Translations under genes and position numbers: made by a program
Assembly (NCBI GenBank): GCA_902362775.1
Contig: CABIXV010000001.1
Location: 512,654 to 576,653 of the forward strand
DNA length: 64,000 nucleotides
Source: Clostridiales bacterium
Lineage (GTDB): Bacteria > Bacillota > Clostridia > Oscillospirales > Oscillospiraceae
Direction: 5' to 3'
Shown here: positions 7,965-17,196 of the stretch, piece by piece
Position numbering within the stretch: the first letter of the stretch is position 1
How the letters are laid out: every line of letters begins with the position of its first letter
The notes under the pieces: model-generated
What the model was told of the DNA's origin: nothing
The model's input: the letters and a program-made list of their open reading frames with translations, nothing else
The model's database searches: none

Positions 7965-10900
7965 TCAATAGCCGGTTTTGGGGAGATTGGGCTGATTGAG
8001 CTTGACGATCAGGGTGATCCATGCGGCGCGTCCGGTCTCCCACTGGCTCATATATTGGCCACCCGCGTCGGCCCGGTTGACCACCTGATAGCCATTGGCA
8101 AGGTTGGCGCTGGTCTGGATGGTAACGGTAGGCTTTACCACAGAAGCAAAGCCAGCCGGCACCTTGCCGAACTCCAGACGCACATCCGTGACCACCTCGT
8201 CCTGCATCAGCGAGATGGCGGAAAGGTCAAAGGCATAATTGTTGGTGCTGAGCAGGTTGGTAGCAAGCACCCGGTAGTCATTGTAATTGGTCTTATAGGT
8301 GATCTGGTAGTTGAGACGGGTGTTATAGGTGCCGGTTGTGATGGTCTTGGCTGTGGCGCAGTCGGTGGGGAAGCGGTCGTGGAGGTAGAAGTTCTCCAGC
8401 GGCACATTGGAATTGTTCGCCACGGTAAGGTCATAGCGCATGGAATCTCCGGCCAGAAGTTGCTTGTTGCCGGTCTTGGTGACAGTGACCTTCAGATTGG
8501 CCGGCTTGTCATAGGCCGCGATTTTGATGATCTGCCCCGCATACTCCAGTGTGACATCGTGGACGGTAGGATCAAGCTGGAAATAGGCAGGCGCGGTGAC
8601 TTCCCGGATTTTATAGCGTGTCAAAGGCAGGGGTTTGGAGGCCGCAACACCCCGGGCATCGGTAGTGATATAGTCCACCACCCGGCCGCTGCGCTCATTG
8701 ATGATTTCATAGACTGCTCCCTGGAGGGGAGTCCCGGCCGGAACGCCTGTGACGGAGTTTGCTTCGGCGGCGTATTTGTAGATCTGAATTTGACCTGTGA
8801 TGGCTTCGTTGACCCACTCAATTTCCGCCGTGCGGCCCGGACGCACATAGACGGTCTTATATTCCTTATCCAAGATGTAGCCCTCGGCCGCCTCCAGCTC
8901 TCTCAGATAAAAGCGTCCGCTGGTATTGGCACCGTCCGGGAGATCATCAGCGGTGATATAAACATAGCCGTCATCGTCGCTGGTGAACTCACCGATGGGA
9001 TTGCGGTCCTCGTCGTAGAGTAAGAACTTGACGCCATAGATACCTTCTCCGCTGGTATCCACCTTGTGGATCAGGATTCCAGATGCGGCGGCGTTGGTGA
9101 CCCGCAGAGTGGTCACTTTCCCGTCTTTAACTTCAAAATAGTGCGGGGTGTCGTCCAGCACGAAATCCGGGTTGGCCTCGATCTCAATCGCGTAATAAGA
9201 GCCGTCCTCCAGGGCAAGGTAGGCCCTGCCGTTTTTATCGGTAGTGATGGTATCTACCAAGGCATCATCCATGCGGCGGATCTCAAAAGTGGTATCGGGA
9301 ATTCTTTCGGAGGTCTTGCTCGCGTTGACCTTGATAATTTCAATTCCGCCTATGGGATTGTTGTAAAAATACAGCTCCTGCGTGTCATTGGGATTGATCA
9401 CCACGGTTTGGGACTGCGTATTGGGGTCAATCGTATAGCCCGGGATGCTTTCCACCTCCGTTACCACCACTGTGCCTGTGAGGCCGGAAAGAATAATCTG
9501 ACCTTCCGAGTTGGTCCAGTACAGGCCATTGCTGGAGAGCTGCCCGCTGTCGGCATCCACAAAACTTCCGTCAGAGTATGTGATTTTGAATTGTACCCCT
9601 TCAAGCGGCGTTTTCTTGTCATTGCCAGAGAGTTTGTGGATAATGAGTTGTCCTGTGGGTTGATTGCGAAATTCGAGGGTAACCGTTTGCCCGGCTTGGA
9701 TTTGGGCCGTCTGGGGTGTGTCATCCAGGATGAAACCATCTTTCGCCCGGGTTTCTTTGACCACGAGTGTGGTGCCAGGGTCGATGCCCTCAATGAGGAT
9801 GGTCCCCGCGGAATCGGTCACGAAGTAGCCGTTGCTGTCGCCCACCACGGTCCCGTCGCTCTCAGTCACAAAGAACTGAACATCAGAAATCGGGGAATTG
9901 TCGGCACTGGACACCTTTTTGATAAGCAGCGAGCCCTTGGGGCTGTTGTTAAAATAGACCTGAACAACCTCCTGATCTTTGCCGGAGAGGTACACTGTTT
10001 GGGGCGGGGTGTCGATCACATGAGAGCCGTCACTGGAGAGCTCTTCGATAATGTAAGTGCCGGCCTTGCAGCCCGTGACGGTGAAAGAGCCGTTCACCGA
10101 AGTTCGGTAAGTGCCGATGACCGTGCCGCCGGTGCCGGAGGTGTTGCCGGAGAGATACCGGACCTGGAACACAGCCCCCTCAATAGCGGCCCCGGTCTCA
10201 CTGTCATATTTCCATACGGAAATAGCTGAGAGCGGTCTGTTGAGGAAGCGGAATGTATGGCCCTCACCAGCGGCGATAAAGGCCTCCTGTGTGTCCGGGT
10301 CCGCCAGAGCAAAGCCCGGTGCAGGCTCCAGCTCCTTTACCCGAAACCAACCGTCACGAAGAGAGAGGTCCGGGTCGGAGAGCACGATACGGCCCTCTTC
10401 ATCGGTGTAGAAAACGCCCAGGTCGTTGTACTCTCCGGTAGCGGTGTTGTTGGAGGCATACCAGACCTGGAACGGCACATTTTCGATTCGATCATGTGTG
10501 ATGGAATTTTCCTTGATGATCTCGATGGTCGGGCGCTTATAATTTTGGAAATAGACATCCCGATCCCGGTTGGGGAGCAGCGTCACCATCTGAGACTCCT
10601 CGGCCAGCAGGTAGGGCTCCGGGACCGACTTTTCGATGATCTCCACGACGCCGGGCAGCAAGTTCTCCACCACGGCGACGCCGTTCCCGTCCGTCTCCAC
10701 TTCCGCGATAGAGTGGCCGTCCGCACCTTTCACCAAATAGACCGTATGCTCAATAGGCTCCCCGGTGTCGGCGTCGGTTTTATGGATATAGAGGTTGGGG
10801 CGCTTGTCGTTGGTCAGAGTGATCGTACTGGTCTGGCCCGGGAACAGTTCTACATGGTGCTCGGTATCGTCCGGGATGTGGTCCTGCACAGAGGACAATT

Positions 10901-13169
10901 CGCGGACGGAATAAACGCCAGGCTCCAGATCGGAAATCAGGATCTCGCCATTGGAATTGGTGGTGCGGTCCAGGTAGTGGCTGCCGTCCTCAATCCTGGC
11001 GATGCGGAAAGTCACCCCGGCCAGCCGGGAGCCATCGCTGCTCAGTTTGATAAGCTGGAGGGAGGGCTTGACATGGTTGGTAAAAACGAATTGGGCGTCT
11101 TCATTTGGCTTCAGCTCAATGATGCGCTGGGCCTCATCGATGATGTAGCCATCACAGGATTTTTCAGTTACCACATAGGAGCCGGCAGGGAGCATAGACA
11201 GGTCGATTTCTCCGCTCTGGTCAGTCCGGAACTCCTGGGGGCCATAGGTCCCCTCCACCGATTTGATCTCGAATACAGCGTTGGGGATTACCTTGGAGGG
11301 ATCGTCGGAATCCACCTTGATGAGCTTTAATCCCGGCTTCATGTCGTTGAAAAACATCAGCTCTTTAATGCCGTCTCCAGCGTGGAGCTCTACCTCCTGG
11401 GGGGTGGTGTCCAGAATGTGCCCCTCATCGCCGGTATCTACCTCAAACGCCCGGTAAGTACCTGGCTCTGCATCGGCAATCAAGATTTCACCAAATTGAT
11501 CCGTCTTGAAATTGCCTAAAAATTCGCCATCCCGATAAACAGCGAAAGTGACATTGGGCATGGCGACCATATTTTTTCGATCATATTTGATGATCCGCAA
11601 TCCCGGTAACTCCTCGTTGATGATAGGGATTGTGGTGGTCTCACCGGCCACCACCGTGGCGGTGTAGACGGTATCATCCAACTGCCAGCCCACCGGAGCA
11701 GTCTTCTCCTGAATCCGGTATGCGCCCAAGGGAATCGCATCGAAAATAGCAACGCCTGCACTTGATGTCGTAGCGGTAAAGGTCTGTCCCGACTCAATAT
11801 GCTCGACTGTGATGACTGCCCCCGGCAGGTTCATGCCGGTATTGGATTTTTTCTCAATACGCAGAGTACCGTAGGGGTCATTAAAAAATGTCACCTCGGC
11901 TACTTCATCGTAGACGACGGTGACATTCTGGGCAGGCTCCTCGCTGATCATATAATGCTGTGGAGCTTCCCGTTCAACTACGGTATAATTCCCGCTCTTT
12001 TTAAGCGGAATTTCGATGCGGCCGTCCCCGTTGGTCACAAAAGTACCTACGGAATCACCGTCGGGGCCGATGACCTCGAACAGTGCCCCACTAATTGGAA
12101 TCTCGGTGCCGGTCTCATACTTGATGATGCGCAATCCGGTTTCATACTCGATGGTCGTACCGTCCGAGTAGTTGCTGTATGCGGACAACTGCATTGTTGT
12201 AGTGGGGTCAGTATCTACCACATAATTCTGGAGTTCGCCATATTCATCTTTCTCTTGACATATCGCAAAAAATACAGCGTACTTATAGACATTTGTGTTG
12301 AAAGACAACTGGACGCTGCCGGTCTTGCCCTGCACACTTTCCAGAGGATATAGGATTTTGAATTTGCCGGCATAGCCGTCGCCTGTACCCTCAGTGGTGA
12401 TCGTGGTAATATCCTGATTATTCATGTCCACGATGCGGGTCCCATCAGGTACATCGTCCGGCACAGAAAACGCGACATTGACGGAGTAATCGCATACCCA
12501 GGTTTTAGACCAGAAAGTAAAGACCTGTTGCTTGTACTGCTTTCCGTCAATGGTGACCTCATAGGCGGTATCCCGGTCTGGGGTACAGGTCACTTCAGGG
12601 GAGAGCATTTCATTCCAGGCCGTACCACGGGCGTAAACGTCCTTTGCCGCAGCCAAAATCTTCTGTGCTCTTTGAAGTTCTACGCCGGTCAGGTTGGGAT
12701 TGACCTTGAGGTTGTTGATGTCCCAGTTGCTGAGAAGATAACACCACAGGGCCATTTTAGTTGCGTAGTAGCCCTGATATTTGTTTTCCAGTCCCAGCTC
12801 GGCCAGGCTTCGCGTGGGATAGCCGTTGGCCACGATACCGACAACCTTGGGATCGCTGGCTTTTTCATCGGCGAGATATTCAATACTCTCACCGACTCCC
12901 ACGGTCTGAGGGACCCCCAGCGTGTTCGGGTTGACACAGTAAGCGGGAATCTCCCGAGTGCTCCCGCTCCCGTTATCATAATTGTAATAGGTGTAAATTT
13001 GGGATCTGATCCGCCCATTGATGGACAGATAAGACATTTCAACCCCGCCATTGTAAATCTGAACTTCCCCCAAGGCTTCCTCTGGGGTGGACGCAGCAAA
13101 AGCGGCGGTTGGCAGGAGCCCCATGACCGCAAGGAGAGCCAGGAGCATCGAAATCAGTCTTTTTTTCAT
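7965..13169 (-). CDS. Giant thioester-domain adhesin with about 13 Cna-B/SpaA repeats, ends LPKTGY
   Basis: The 1,734-residue secreted protein starts MKKRLISML with a signal peptide (cleavage near AAFA-AST); GGAGGT precedes the ATG. An N-terminal thioester-type domain (about 30-340) has the YCV cysteine motif, but the usual TQxAxW motif reads TKMALW. It is followed by about 13 Cna-B/SpaA isopeptide domains, each opening with a strand like GLRIIKYE or SLLIKKVS and ending in a hydrophobic plus Asn strand, then a DUF11-like domain. The last residues are NLPKTGY, a sortase motif with no hydrophobic helix or basic tail behind it. A sortase gene lies about 1.7 kb upstream. Likely role is adhesion to host or partner cells. 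A -10-like TACAAT is at 13242-13247. Confidence 0.9.
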   Translation of the reverse strand: MKKRLISMLLALLAVMGLLPTAAFAASTPEEALGEVQIYNGGVEMSYLSINGRIRSQIYTYYNYDNGSGSTREIPAYCVNPNTLGVPQTVGVGESIEYLADEKASDPKVVGIVANGYPTRSLAELGLENKYQGYYATKMALWCYLLSNWDINNLKVNPNLTGVELQRAQKILAAAKDVYARGTAWNEMLSPEVTCTPDRDTAYEVTIDGKQYKQQVFTFWSKTWVCDYSVNVAFSVPDDVPDGTRIVDMNNQDITTITTEGTGDGYAGKFKILYPLESVQGKTGSVQLSFNTNVYKYAVFFAICQEKDEYGELQNYVVDTDPTTTMQLSAYSNYSDGTTIEYETGLRIIKYETGTEIPISGALFEVIGPDGDSVGTFVTNGDGRIEIPLKKSGNYTVVEREAPQHYMISEEPAQNVTVVYDEVAEVTFFNDPYGTLRIEKKSNTGMNLPGAVITVEHIESGQTFTATTSSAGVAIFDAIPLGAYRIQEKTAPVGWQLDDTVYTATVVAGETTTIPIINEELPGLRIIKYDRKNMVAMPNVTFAVYRDGEFLGNFKTDQFGEILIADAEPGTYRAFEVDTGDEGHILDTTPQEVELHAGDGIKELMFFNDMKPGLKLIKVDSDDPSKVIPNAVFEIKSVEGTYGPQEFRTDQSGEIDLSMLPAGSYVVTEKSCDGYIIDEAQRIIELKPNEDAQFVFTNHVKPSLQLIKLSSDGSRLAGVTFRIARIEDGSHYLDRTTNSNGEILISDLEPGVYSVRELSSVQDHIPDDTEHHVELFPGQTSTITLTNDKRPNLYIHKTDADTGEPIEHTVYLVKGADGHSIAEVETDGNGVAVVENLLPGVVEIIEKSVPEPYLLAEESQMVTLLPNRDRDVYFQNYKRPTIEIIKENSITHDRIENVPFQVWYASNNTATGEYNDLGVFYTDEEGRIVLSDPDLSLRDGWFRVKELEPAPGFALADPDTQEAFIAAGEGHTFRFLNRPLSAISVWKYDSETGAAIEGAVFQVRYLSGNTSGTGGTVIGTYRTSVNGSFTVTGCKAGTYIIEELSSDGSHVIDTPPQTVYLSGKDQEVVQVYFNNSPKGSLLIKKVSSADNSPISDVQFFVTESDGTVVGDSNGYFVTDSAGTILIEGIDPGTTLVVKETRAKDGFILDDTPQTAQIQAGQTVTLEFRNQPTGQLIIHKLSGNDKKTPLEGVQFKITYSDGSFVDADSGQLSSNGLYWTNSEGQIILSGLTGTVVVTEVESIPGYTIDPNTQSQTVVINPNDTQELYFYNNPIGGIEIIKVNASKTSERIPDTTFEIRRMDDALVDTITTDKNGRAYLALEDGSYYAIEIEANPDFVLDDTPHYFEVKDGKVTTLRVTNAAASGILIHKVDTSGEGIYGVKFLLYDEDRNPIGEFTSDDDGYVYITADDLPDGANTSGRFYLRELEAAEGYILDKEYKTVYVRPGRTAEIEWVNEAITGQIQIYKYAAEANSVTGVPAGTPLQGAVYEIINERSGRVVDYITTDARGVAASKPLPLTRYKIREVTAPAYFQLDPTVHDVTLEYAGQIIKIAAYDKPANLKVTVTKTGNKQLLAGDSMRYDLTVANNSNVPLENFYLHDRFPTDCATAKTITTGTYNTRLNYQITYKTNYNDYRVLATNLLSTNNYAFDLSAISLMQDEVVTDVRLEFGKVPAGFASVVKPTVTIQTSANLANGYQVVNRADAGGQYMSQWETGRAAWITLIVKLNQPNLPKTGY

Positions 13170-13265
13170 GAGCGACCTCCATAAAAATCGGGAGGACGCC
13201 CCTACCCATAGGTGCATCCCCCCTTGATTGGGCTTGATTGAATTGTAGGGAATGCAAAATGGGCA

Positions 13266-13305
13266 AAAAGAAAGACAGTGTGCCGAGTGGCACGCTGCCT
13301 TTCTT
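13266..13305 (-). terminator. Intrinsic terminator of the SLH-protein gene
   Basis: On the minus strand an 18-nt stem with G-U pairs closes on the loop ACTC and runs into CTTTCTTTTTG. It lies just after the stop of the SLH-domain gene and separates it from the adhesin. Confidence 0.75.
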
Positions 13306-13311
13306 TCCAAA

Positions 13312-14451
13312 TCAGTTTATACGAATCTGGTATTCGGTGTGTAGGAATTGACCGTCCTTGTAGACATCCCAGGCCTGCATAGAATAGGTACCAGGTATTC
13401 CATTAAACACCTTTATAATCTCACTTTCTCGCCAGGGCCAGAACATTTGGTACGCGAGATCTTCTGAAAAGCCAAGGTTGATGTGAACGAGTTGGTTTCC
13501 TTTTGAGGTGAGTTTGGGCGCTCCATTTTCCCAGGTGGTTGAGCTATCCCCAATAGCATTGTAAAGTGTGTAAAGCATCCGCCTGGTTTCATAGAGATTG
13601 AGGATACGGAGATGATCGCCAGTCTGGTTTTGGAAATGTCTCACCTCCACTTTCGGTAATTCTGGCTGTTCGAGCAAGCTCCAGTCACAGGTTGGCTCCG
13701 GCAAGGGACCGATTGGGCCGGAGGCAAACATGTTCTTGTCCCACCGGCTTACATCAGTGATGGTATAGTTGGTGCCGTCATCGCAGCGGATCACATCGCC
13801 CACTTGAGGGATATACTGAGAGCCGTCGGCGGGCGGGTTGATGGAGCCGTCTGCATTCCTGCTCAGGGTTTCCCCCTGATGCTCGCTGGAGGCATCAGTA
13901 TTACCCAGTGCCCGGTAGAGCATGACCGCCAAATCACCGCGGGTGACTTCGGCTTTAACAGCAACTTCCACCGAAGTCAGCCCAAAGTCCAATGCCGTCT
14001 GGCAGGCGGTAGAGTAGTCCCATTCGGTGTCCGGCAGGTCCATATATCTCAGAACAACAGTGCAGGCGGCCGCAGGTGTCACTCCATCGTCGGCGCCAAA
14101 GGCCCCGGTATCATAGCCGACCATCAGGCCGTTGGCATAGCAGTAACCAACATAGAGCCTGGCCCACTCCGGCACATCCGGGAATTTACATTGTCCGGTA
14201 TAGAATGCCTGATCGACCTGCACATGCTCTGGGTTTCCATGCAGGCGGGTCAGGACTGTGGCCAGCTGGGCCCGGGTCAGTCCAGAGTCCAGGTTCATCT
14301 CGCCATTGCCGTCACCGACCATGATCCCCTGCTCACGGAGATAGGCTGCGGAGGTTTCCTGCTCGCTGTTGTCTGCGGCGCTTACCTTAACCGGCAGTAC
14401 AAACAGCAGGCACAGACAAAGGAACAACGGTAAAAGGCGTTTTTGTTTCAT
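13312..14451 (-). CDS. Secreted SLH-domain protein
   Basis: A 379-residue protein with a signal peptide (residues 1-25, ending VSA-AD). Residues about 30-190 hold two to three S-layer-homology units: LREQGIMVGDGNGEMN, then LTRAQLATVLTRL, FPDVPEWARLYVGYCYANGLM, and a third ending VTRGDLAVMLYRAL. SLH domains bind pyruvylated secondary cell-wall polymers, so the protein is probably non-covalently wall-attached. The C-terminal half (about 210-379) is not a recognised domain. It is co-oriented with the adhesin and sortase, suggesting a role at the cell surface during mating or colonisation. It starts 4 bp after the preceding 69-residue gene. Confidence 0.85.
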   Translation of the reverse strand: MKQKRLLPLFLCLCLLFVLPVKVSAADNSEQETSAAYLREQGIMVGDGNGEMNLDSGLTRAQLATVLTRLHGNPEHVQVDQAFYTGQCKFPDVPEWARLYVGYCYANGLMVGYDTGAFGADDGVTPAAACTVVLRYMDLPDTEWDYSTACQTALDFGLTSVEVAVKAEVTRGDLAVMLYRALGNTDASSEHQGETLSRNADGSINPPADGSQYIPQVGDVIRCDDGTNYTITDVSRWDKNMFASGPIGPLPEPTCDWSLLEQPELPKVEVRHFQNQTGDHLRILNLYETRRMLYTLYNAIGDSSTTWENGAPKLTSKGNQLVHINLGFSEDLAYQMFWPWRESEIIKVFNGIPGTYSMQAWDVYKDGQFLHTEYQIRIN

Positions 14452-14455
14452 TCCA

Positions 14456-14665
14456 TTATGCCCCCTTTCGATATAGCGTCGTGCTGGCGCTCATTTTTAG
14501 CCGCCGGCATGTGGGATCATATTCGCAAGTTTCAAAGATATTAAGACCCCACAATTCTAACTGCTCCGCAATCTCTTCAGGGACATCAAAGGTCATGTCC
14601 AGACTGACCCGGAGCGCGGAATTGTCCAGCAGCCACTCTTTTCCTTTCGGAAACTCCTTAACCAT
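14456..14665 (-). CDS. Small hypothetical protein
   Basis: A 69-residue protein starting MVKEFPKGKEW, with AGGGGGG before the ATG and a good promoter upstream. It has no signal peptide or membrane helix; the middle is acidic (FDVPEEIAEQLELWG) and the end basic. It is the first gene of a short transcript with the SLH gene. Function not recognised. Confidence 0.6.
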   Translation of the reverse strand: MVKEFPKGKEWLLDNSALRVSLDMTFDVPEEIAEQLELWGLNIFETCEYDPTCRRLKMSASTTLYRKGA

Positions 14666-14706
14666 GACAATCCCCCCTTTTCTCGTTGGAGCGTCCTTAC
14701 AAGACC

Positions 14707-14735
14707 AAAATAAGGCGAAAATCGGGACTTGTCAA
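14707..14735 (-). promoter_or_regulatory. Sigma-A-type promoter of the small gene/SLH transcript
   Basis: On the minus strand TTGACA (14730-14735) is followed after exactly 17 bp by TATTTT (14707-14712), about 40 bp before the start codon of the 69-residue gene. The 185 bp between that gene and the sortase stop are otherwise gene-free and AT-rich. Confidence 0.7.
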
Positions 14736-14850
14736 AGGTTTTTTTGAAACGCCTTTACCGATAAAACGAAAGTCAATAAATATGTTCTGCGATTTTGCTA
14801 TTTTCACATAATTCCCAATGAAAGCGCCAAGGAAATATTCGATAAAAATT

Positions 14851-15603
14851 TTATGAACTTATTTCGATCCCCTGAACACAAACCCGTTTGGTAGGCTGAT
14901 TGGCCAAGCAGGTGATAATCGTGATCCGGTTGTCTGAGGTGCTGTTCAAATAGCTCCAGTCAGTCCAGTCTATGATCTTGACCGAACTCACCGCATAGGT
15001 CCTTGTCCCCAGGCTGGTCTGATACCGAATGGTATCGCCAATTTCCAGATCCTTGATTGCGCCGATGTTGTGGCTGGAGCCCCGGTTGTGTCCGCACAGA
15101 CCGATGTTTCCCTCCCAGGCGCTTGTGCTGGGGAAGTGGCCCACACCTTTGCGCATGGAAGCAGAATCAGTACCGTCATAAGCCTTATAGCGAATTCCCA
15201 GGCTGGGGATTACCAGAGTACCAATGCTGCCATCGTTCCGCTCTACTTCGCTCACCGCTGTGAACTGGGTCGCTGGAAGCGTGGGAACATCTCCCCACTG
15301 GATGGGGTAGCTGCTTCCGGAACTATCGGGGTAAATGCTCCCACTTCCTGAATTGATCCCGTATTCCAGTGAAGAGCCGCTGTTGATGGAGATCCCGGGG
15401 GCGCTGTCGGCCAGGGGATCAAGAAAGTCCACCGCGTTTGTGCCACCGTAGTTATACTGAGCCCCGTAGACCTCTTCGTAGGAAGTGCTCCCATAGAAGT
15501 CCTTGGGCGCCGGTGTTTCAAAGTTGTAGTCCGCAGCAAGGGCCGGCGTAGTCATCAGCATGAGCCCCGCCAGGGACAGGCAAAGTCCCCTGAGCCTTTT
15601 CAC
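14851..15603 (-). CDS. Sortase (class D-like)
   Basis: The sortase fold covers about residues 125-250 of this 250-residue protein, with His172 in CGHNRG, Cys232 in TIITCLAN and Arg240 in PTKRVCV as catalytic triad. The N-terminus is a signal peptide (1-24), followed by a Gly/Ser/Tyr-rich linker of about 85 residues with no further membrane helix visible. It presumably cleaves LPxTG-like signals, the obvious substrate being the adhesin ending LPKTGY. The start is GTG overlapping the stop of the upstream gene (GTGA), with GGAGG upstream. A Tyr/Ser-rich linker and secreted rather than anchored form are unusual for a sortase. Class is a judgement by motif, not by alignment. Confidence 0.88.
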   Translation of the reverse strand: MKRLRGLCLSLAGLMLMTTPALAADYNFETPAPKDFYGSTSYEEVYGAQYNYGGTNAVDFLDPLADSAPGISINSGSSLEYGINSGSGSIYPDSSGSSYPIQWGDVPTLPATQFTAVSEVERNDGSIGTLVIPSLGIRYKAYDGTDSASMRKGVGHFPSTSAWEGNIGLCGHNRGSSHNIGAIKDLEIGDTIRYQTSLGTRTYAVSSVKIIDWTDWSYLNSTSDNRITIITCLANQPTKRVCVQGIEISS

Positions 15604-16706
15604 GATTCACTTTCCTCCTTTTCCTCCGCATCCTCCTTGATGGCAAACCAGTAACTGTCCTGCCCGTCGTAGGCCTCCACCAGATGGGTGCGGCTCCCGC
15701 CATACATCTGGATAGTGATGATCCTGCCGGCGAGCTTATGGGCCAGCTTGCTGGGAAGCTCCACGCTTGCGTCTCCAGCCGGGTATTCCCGGAGCTTCGT
15801 CAGATCCAGCTTAGGGGTGCGGGTGGAAATCTTCTGCTTGCCCAATTTCTTATAGGCGACGCCTCGGGCGTTCATAGCATAAATTACTGCGCGGGGCCGT
15901 TTCATGATATAAATAATGCCCCCGGTACCTGCAAGCAGCAAAAGCCCTCCCCCGGCGAGGAGCCACATGGGATTGAGGCCAGCCAGGAATCCCACCGGAC
16001 TTCCAAGGTAGGTCACGGTGTACTTGACTGCTTCAACACCCTCGGCCTTTATTTCGCCGGTATAGCTGGCCGTTGTCACATATCCGGTAGCTACACTTCT
16101 GCTCCCCGTAGCGGTATAAGTTGCCGTAGCCGTGTATGAAGTGGGAACCAGCGTATCATCGGCCAGGCCGGTCCCTGTCACGGTCCAGGAAATGTCACTC
16201 AGCTTCAAGGTGCTTCCGTTTTTGACAGTAGTAGTAGGGACATAGGAGGGATCGTTTCGGTCCAGGCCTGTAAACTGCTTGGTATCGGTAATCGTATAGT
16301 ATTTAGTGGTATAGCCTGCGGCTTCGGTTTGGATTGTAGTGTGGTCCAGAGTCAGCACTCCGGAATAGCCATCCTTGTTGTACTCCATGCTGGCATCCAG
16401 CTGTTCCAGAATAGCCGCAAGATCATCTACATCTGTTTCCAGCGTGACGACCTCCGTTTGGATTTTAGAATCCTCGAATGTCTGTTCCTCTTTGACCGTT
16501 TCAAGATGGTGGTAGGAATAGCCCTCCACCTCGAAAGGCTCCTCTACCAGACCGCTGGGGTCTGCATCAGGGGGAAGCATATAGGTTTTGACGATGAGCT
16601 GTCGGCCATCCCGATTTTCGGATATTACATCCTCGGGAATATAGGCGGCGGAGGCAGTGACCGTCAGCATACAAAAAAGCGCCAGCAGGATTGCCACTTT
16701 TTTCAT
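15600..16706 (-). CDS. Signal-peptide protein with single membrane helix, function unknown
   Basis: A 368-residue protein starting MKKVAILLALF. Residues 1-20 are a signal peptide; about 21-240 are extracellular and Thr/Tyr-rich, with beta-like repeats (TATYTATGSRSVATGY). Residues 245-270 form one membrane helix, and the last 100 are cytoplasmic and end in an acidic Glu-rich tail. It sits between a 30-residue membrane peptide and the sortase, overlapping both, so it is probably part of the surface-protein assembly or mating module. I do not recognise the family. Confidence 0.65.
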   Translation of the reverse strand: MKKVAILLALFCMLTVTASAAYIPEDVISENRDGRQLIVKTYMLPPDADPSGLVEEPFEVEGYSYHHLETVKEEQTFEDSKIQTEVVTLETDVDDLAAILEQLDASMEYNKDGYSGVLTLDHTTIQTEAAGYTTKYYTITDTKQFTGLDRNDPSYVPTTTVKNGSTLKLSDISWTVTGTGLADDTLVPTSYTATATYTATGSRSVATGYVTTASYTGEIKAEGVEAVKYTVTYLGSPVGFLAGLNPMWLLAGGGLLLLAGTGGIIYIMKRPRAVIYAMNARGVAYKKLGKQKISTRTPKLDLTKLREYPAGDASVELPSKLAHKLAGRIITIQMYGGSRTHLVEAYDGQDSYWFAIKEDAEEKEESES

Positions 16707-16795
16707 ACCTTACACCACCAGCCTTTCCAGAGCGCCAGGACCAGTGCGGGGACTCCGATGGCAAGCCCAGCCCAAATGAATTTGTGTTTCGTCAT
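16703..16795 (-). CDS. 30-residue membrane peptide
   Basis: The minus strand encodes 30 residues beginning MTKHKFIWAG, with a hydrophobic centre (GLAIGVPALVLALW) and a Trp/Lys end. GGAGGT stands nine bases before the ATG. Its ATG overlaps the stop of the upstream HigB-like gene (ATGA), and its own stop overlaps the ATG of the downstream membrane protein (ATGA). Such double coupling and a ribosome binding site argue for a real gene. Function unknown; it could be a subunit of the neighbouring membrane protein. Confidence 0.6.
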   Translation of the reverse strand: MTKHKFIWAGLAIGVPALVLALWKGWWCKV

Positions 16796-17196
16796 ACTGT
16801 GATACCTCCGTTGAGAAAGAATTTTATGGACAGCTCTTGCGTAGAGCATGATCCATCTCTGATGTGCGTCAAACAGTCCAGGGAGCGGTCCAGCGCCTGC
16901 ATGGTGTTCCGCTTATGACGCTTGATAAACGGCGTGAGAAACAGGATGTCCCCGTCATCAGTGAGTGTGAAAATGATGCGGACCAGGTTTTTGCTCTTGG
17001 CTCGCAGTTCATAGAGCGCCTGGTAACGCTCGATGCAGAAGTGCTTGACATAGGGCTCGCGCATGACTGCCGCTGGAGATTGTAGGAGAAGGGCAAAAAG
17101 CGAAAGCAGCTTTTGCCGTTGCTTTTCATCCAGCAACCCAAAGAACTCCAAAAGGGGAACGCTCCCCTCAGCCGGTACAGCAATCAGCAGTTTCAT
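16792..17196 (-). CDS. HigB/Gp49-like (RelE superfamily) protein
   Basis: The 134-residue protein contains the pattern YQALYELRAKSKNLVRIIFT followed by LFLTPFIKRHKRN, characteristic of phage-derived Gp49-like/HigB toxins (PF05973), which are mRNA interferases of the RelE fold. The N-terminal 40 residues (PLLEFFGLLDEKQRQKLLSL) also fit. An XRE-type antitoxin normally follows such a gene but none is adjacent: the next genes are a 30-residue membrane peptide and a membrane protein. It may be an orphan or have another role. Start at ATG 17196, with GGAG eight bases upstream; it overlaps the previous gene by 29 nt. Confidence 0.7.
   Translation of the reverse strand: MKLLIAVPAEGSVPLLEFFGLLDEKQRQKLLSLFALLLQSPAAVMREPYVKHFCIERYQALYELRAKSKNLVRIIFTLTDDGDILFLTPFIKRHKRNTMQALDRSLDCLTHIRDGSCSTQELSIKFFLNGGITV

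Noticed and set aside
7701-11330. Long plus-strand ORFs opposite the adhesin
   Set aside because: Shadows of the repetitive adhesin; they repeat with the same period as the Cna-B domains.
15600-16706. Assigning the single-helix membrane protein as a second adhesin or pilin
   Set aside because: No LPxTG, Cna-B or pilin motif; the cytoplasmic tail is large.
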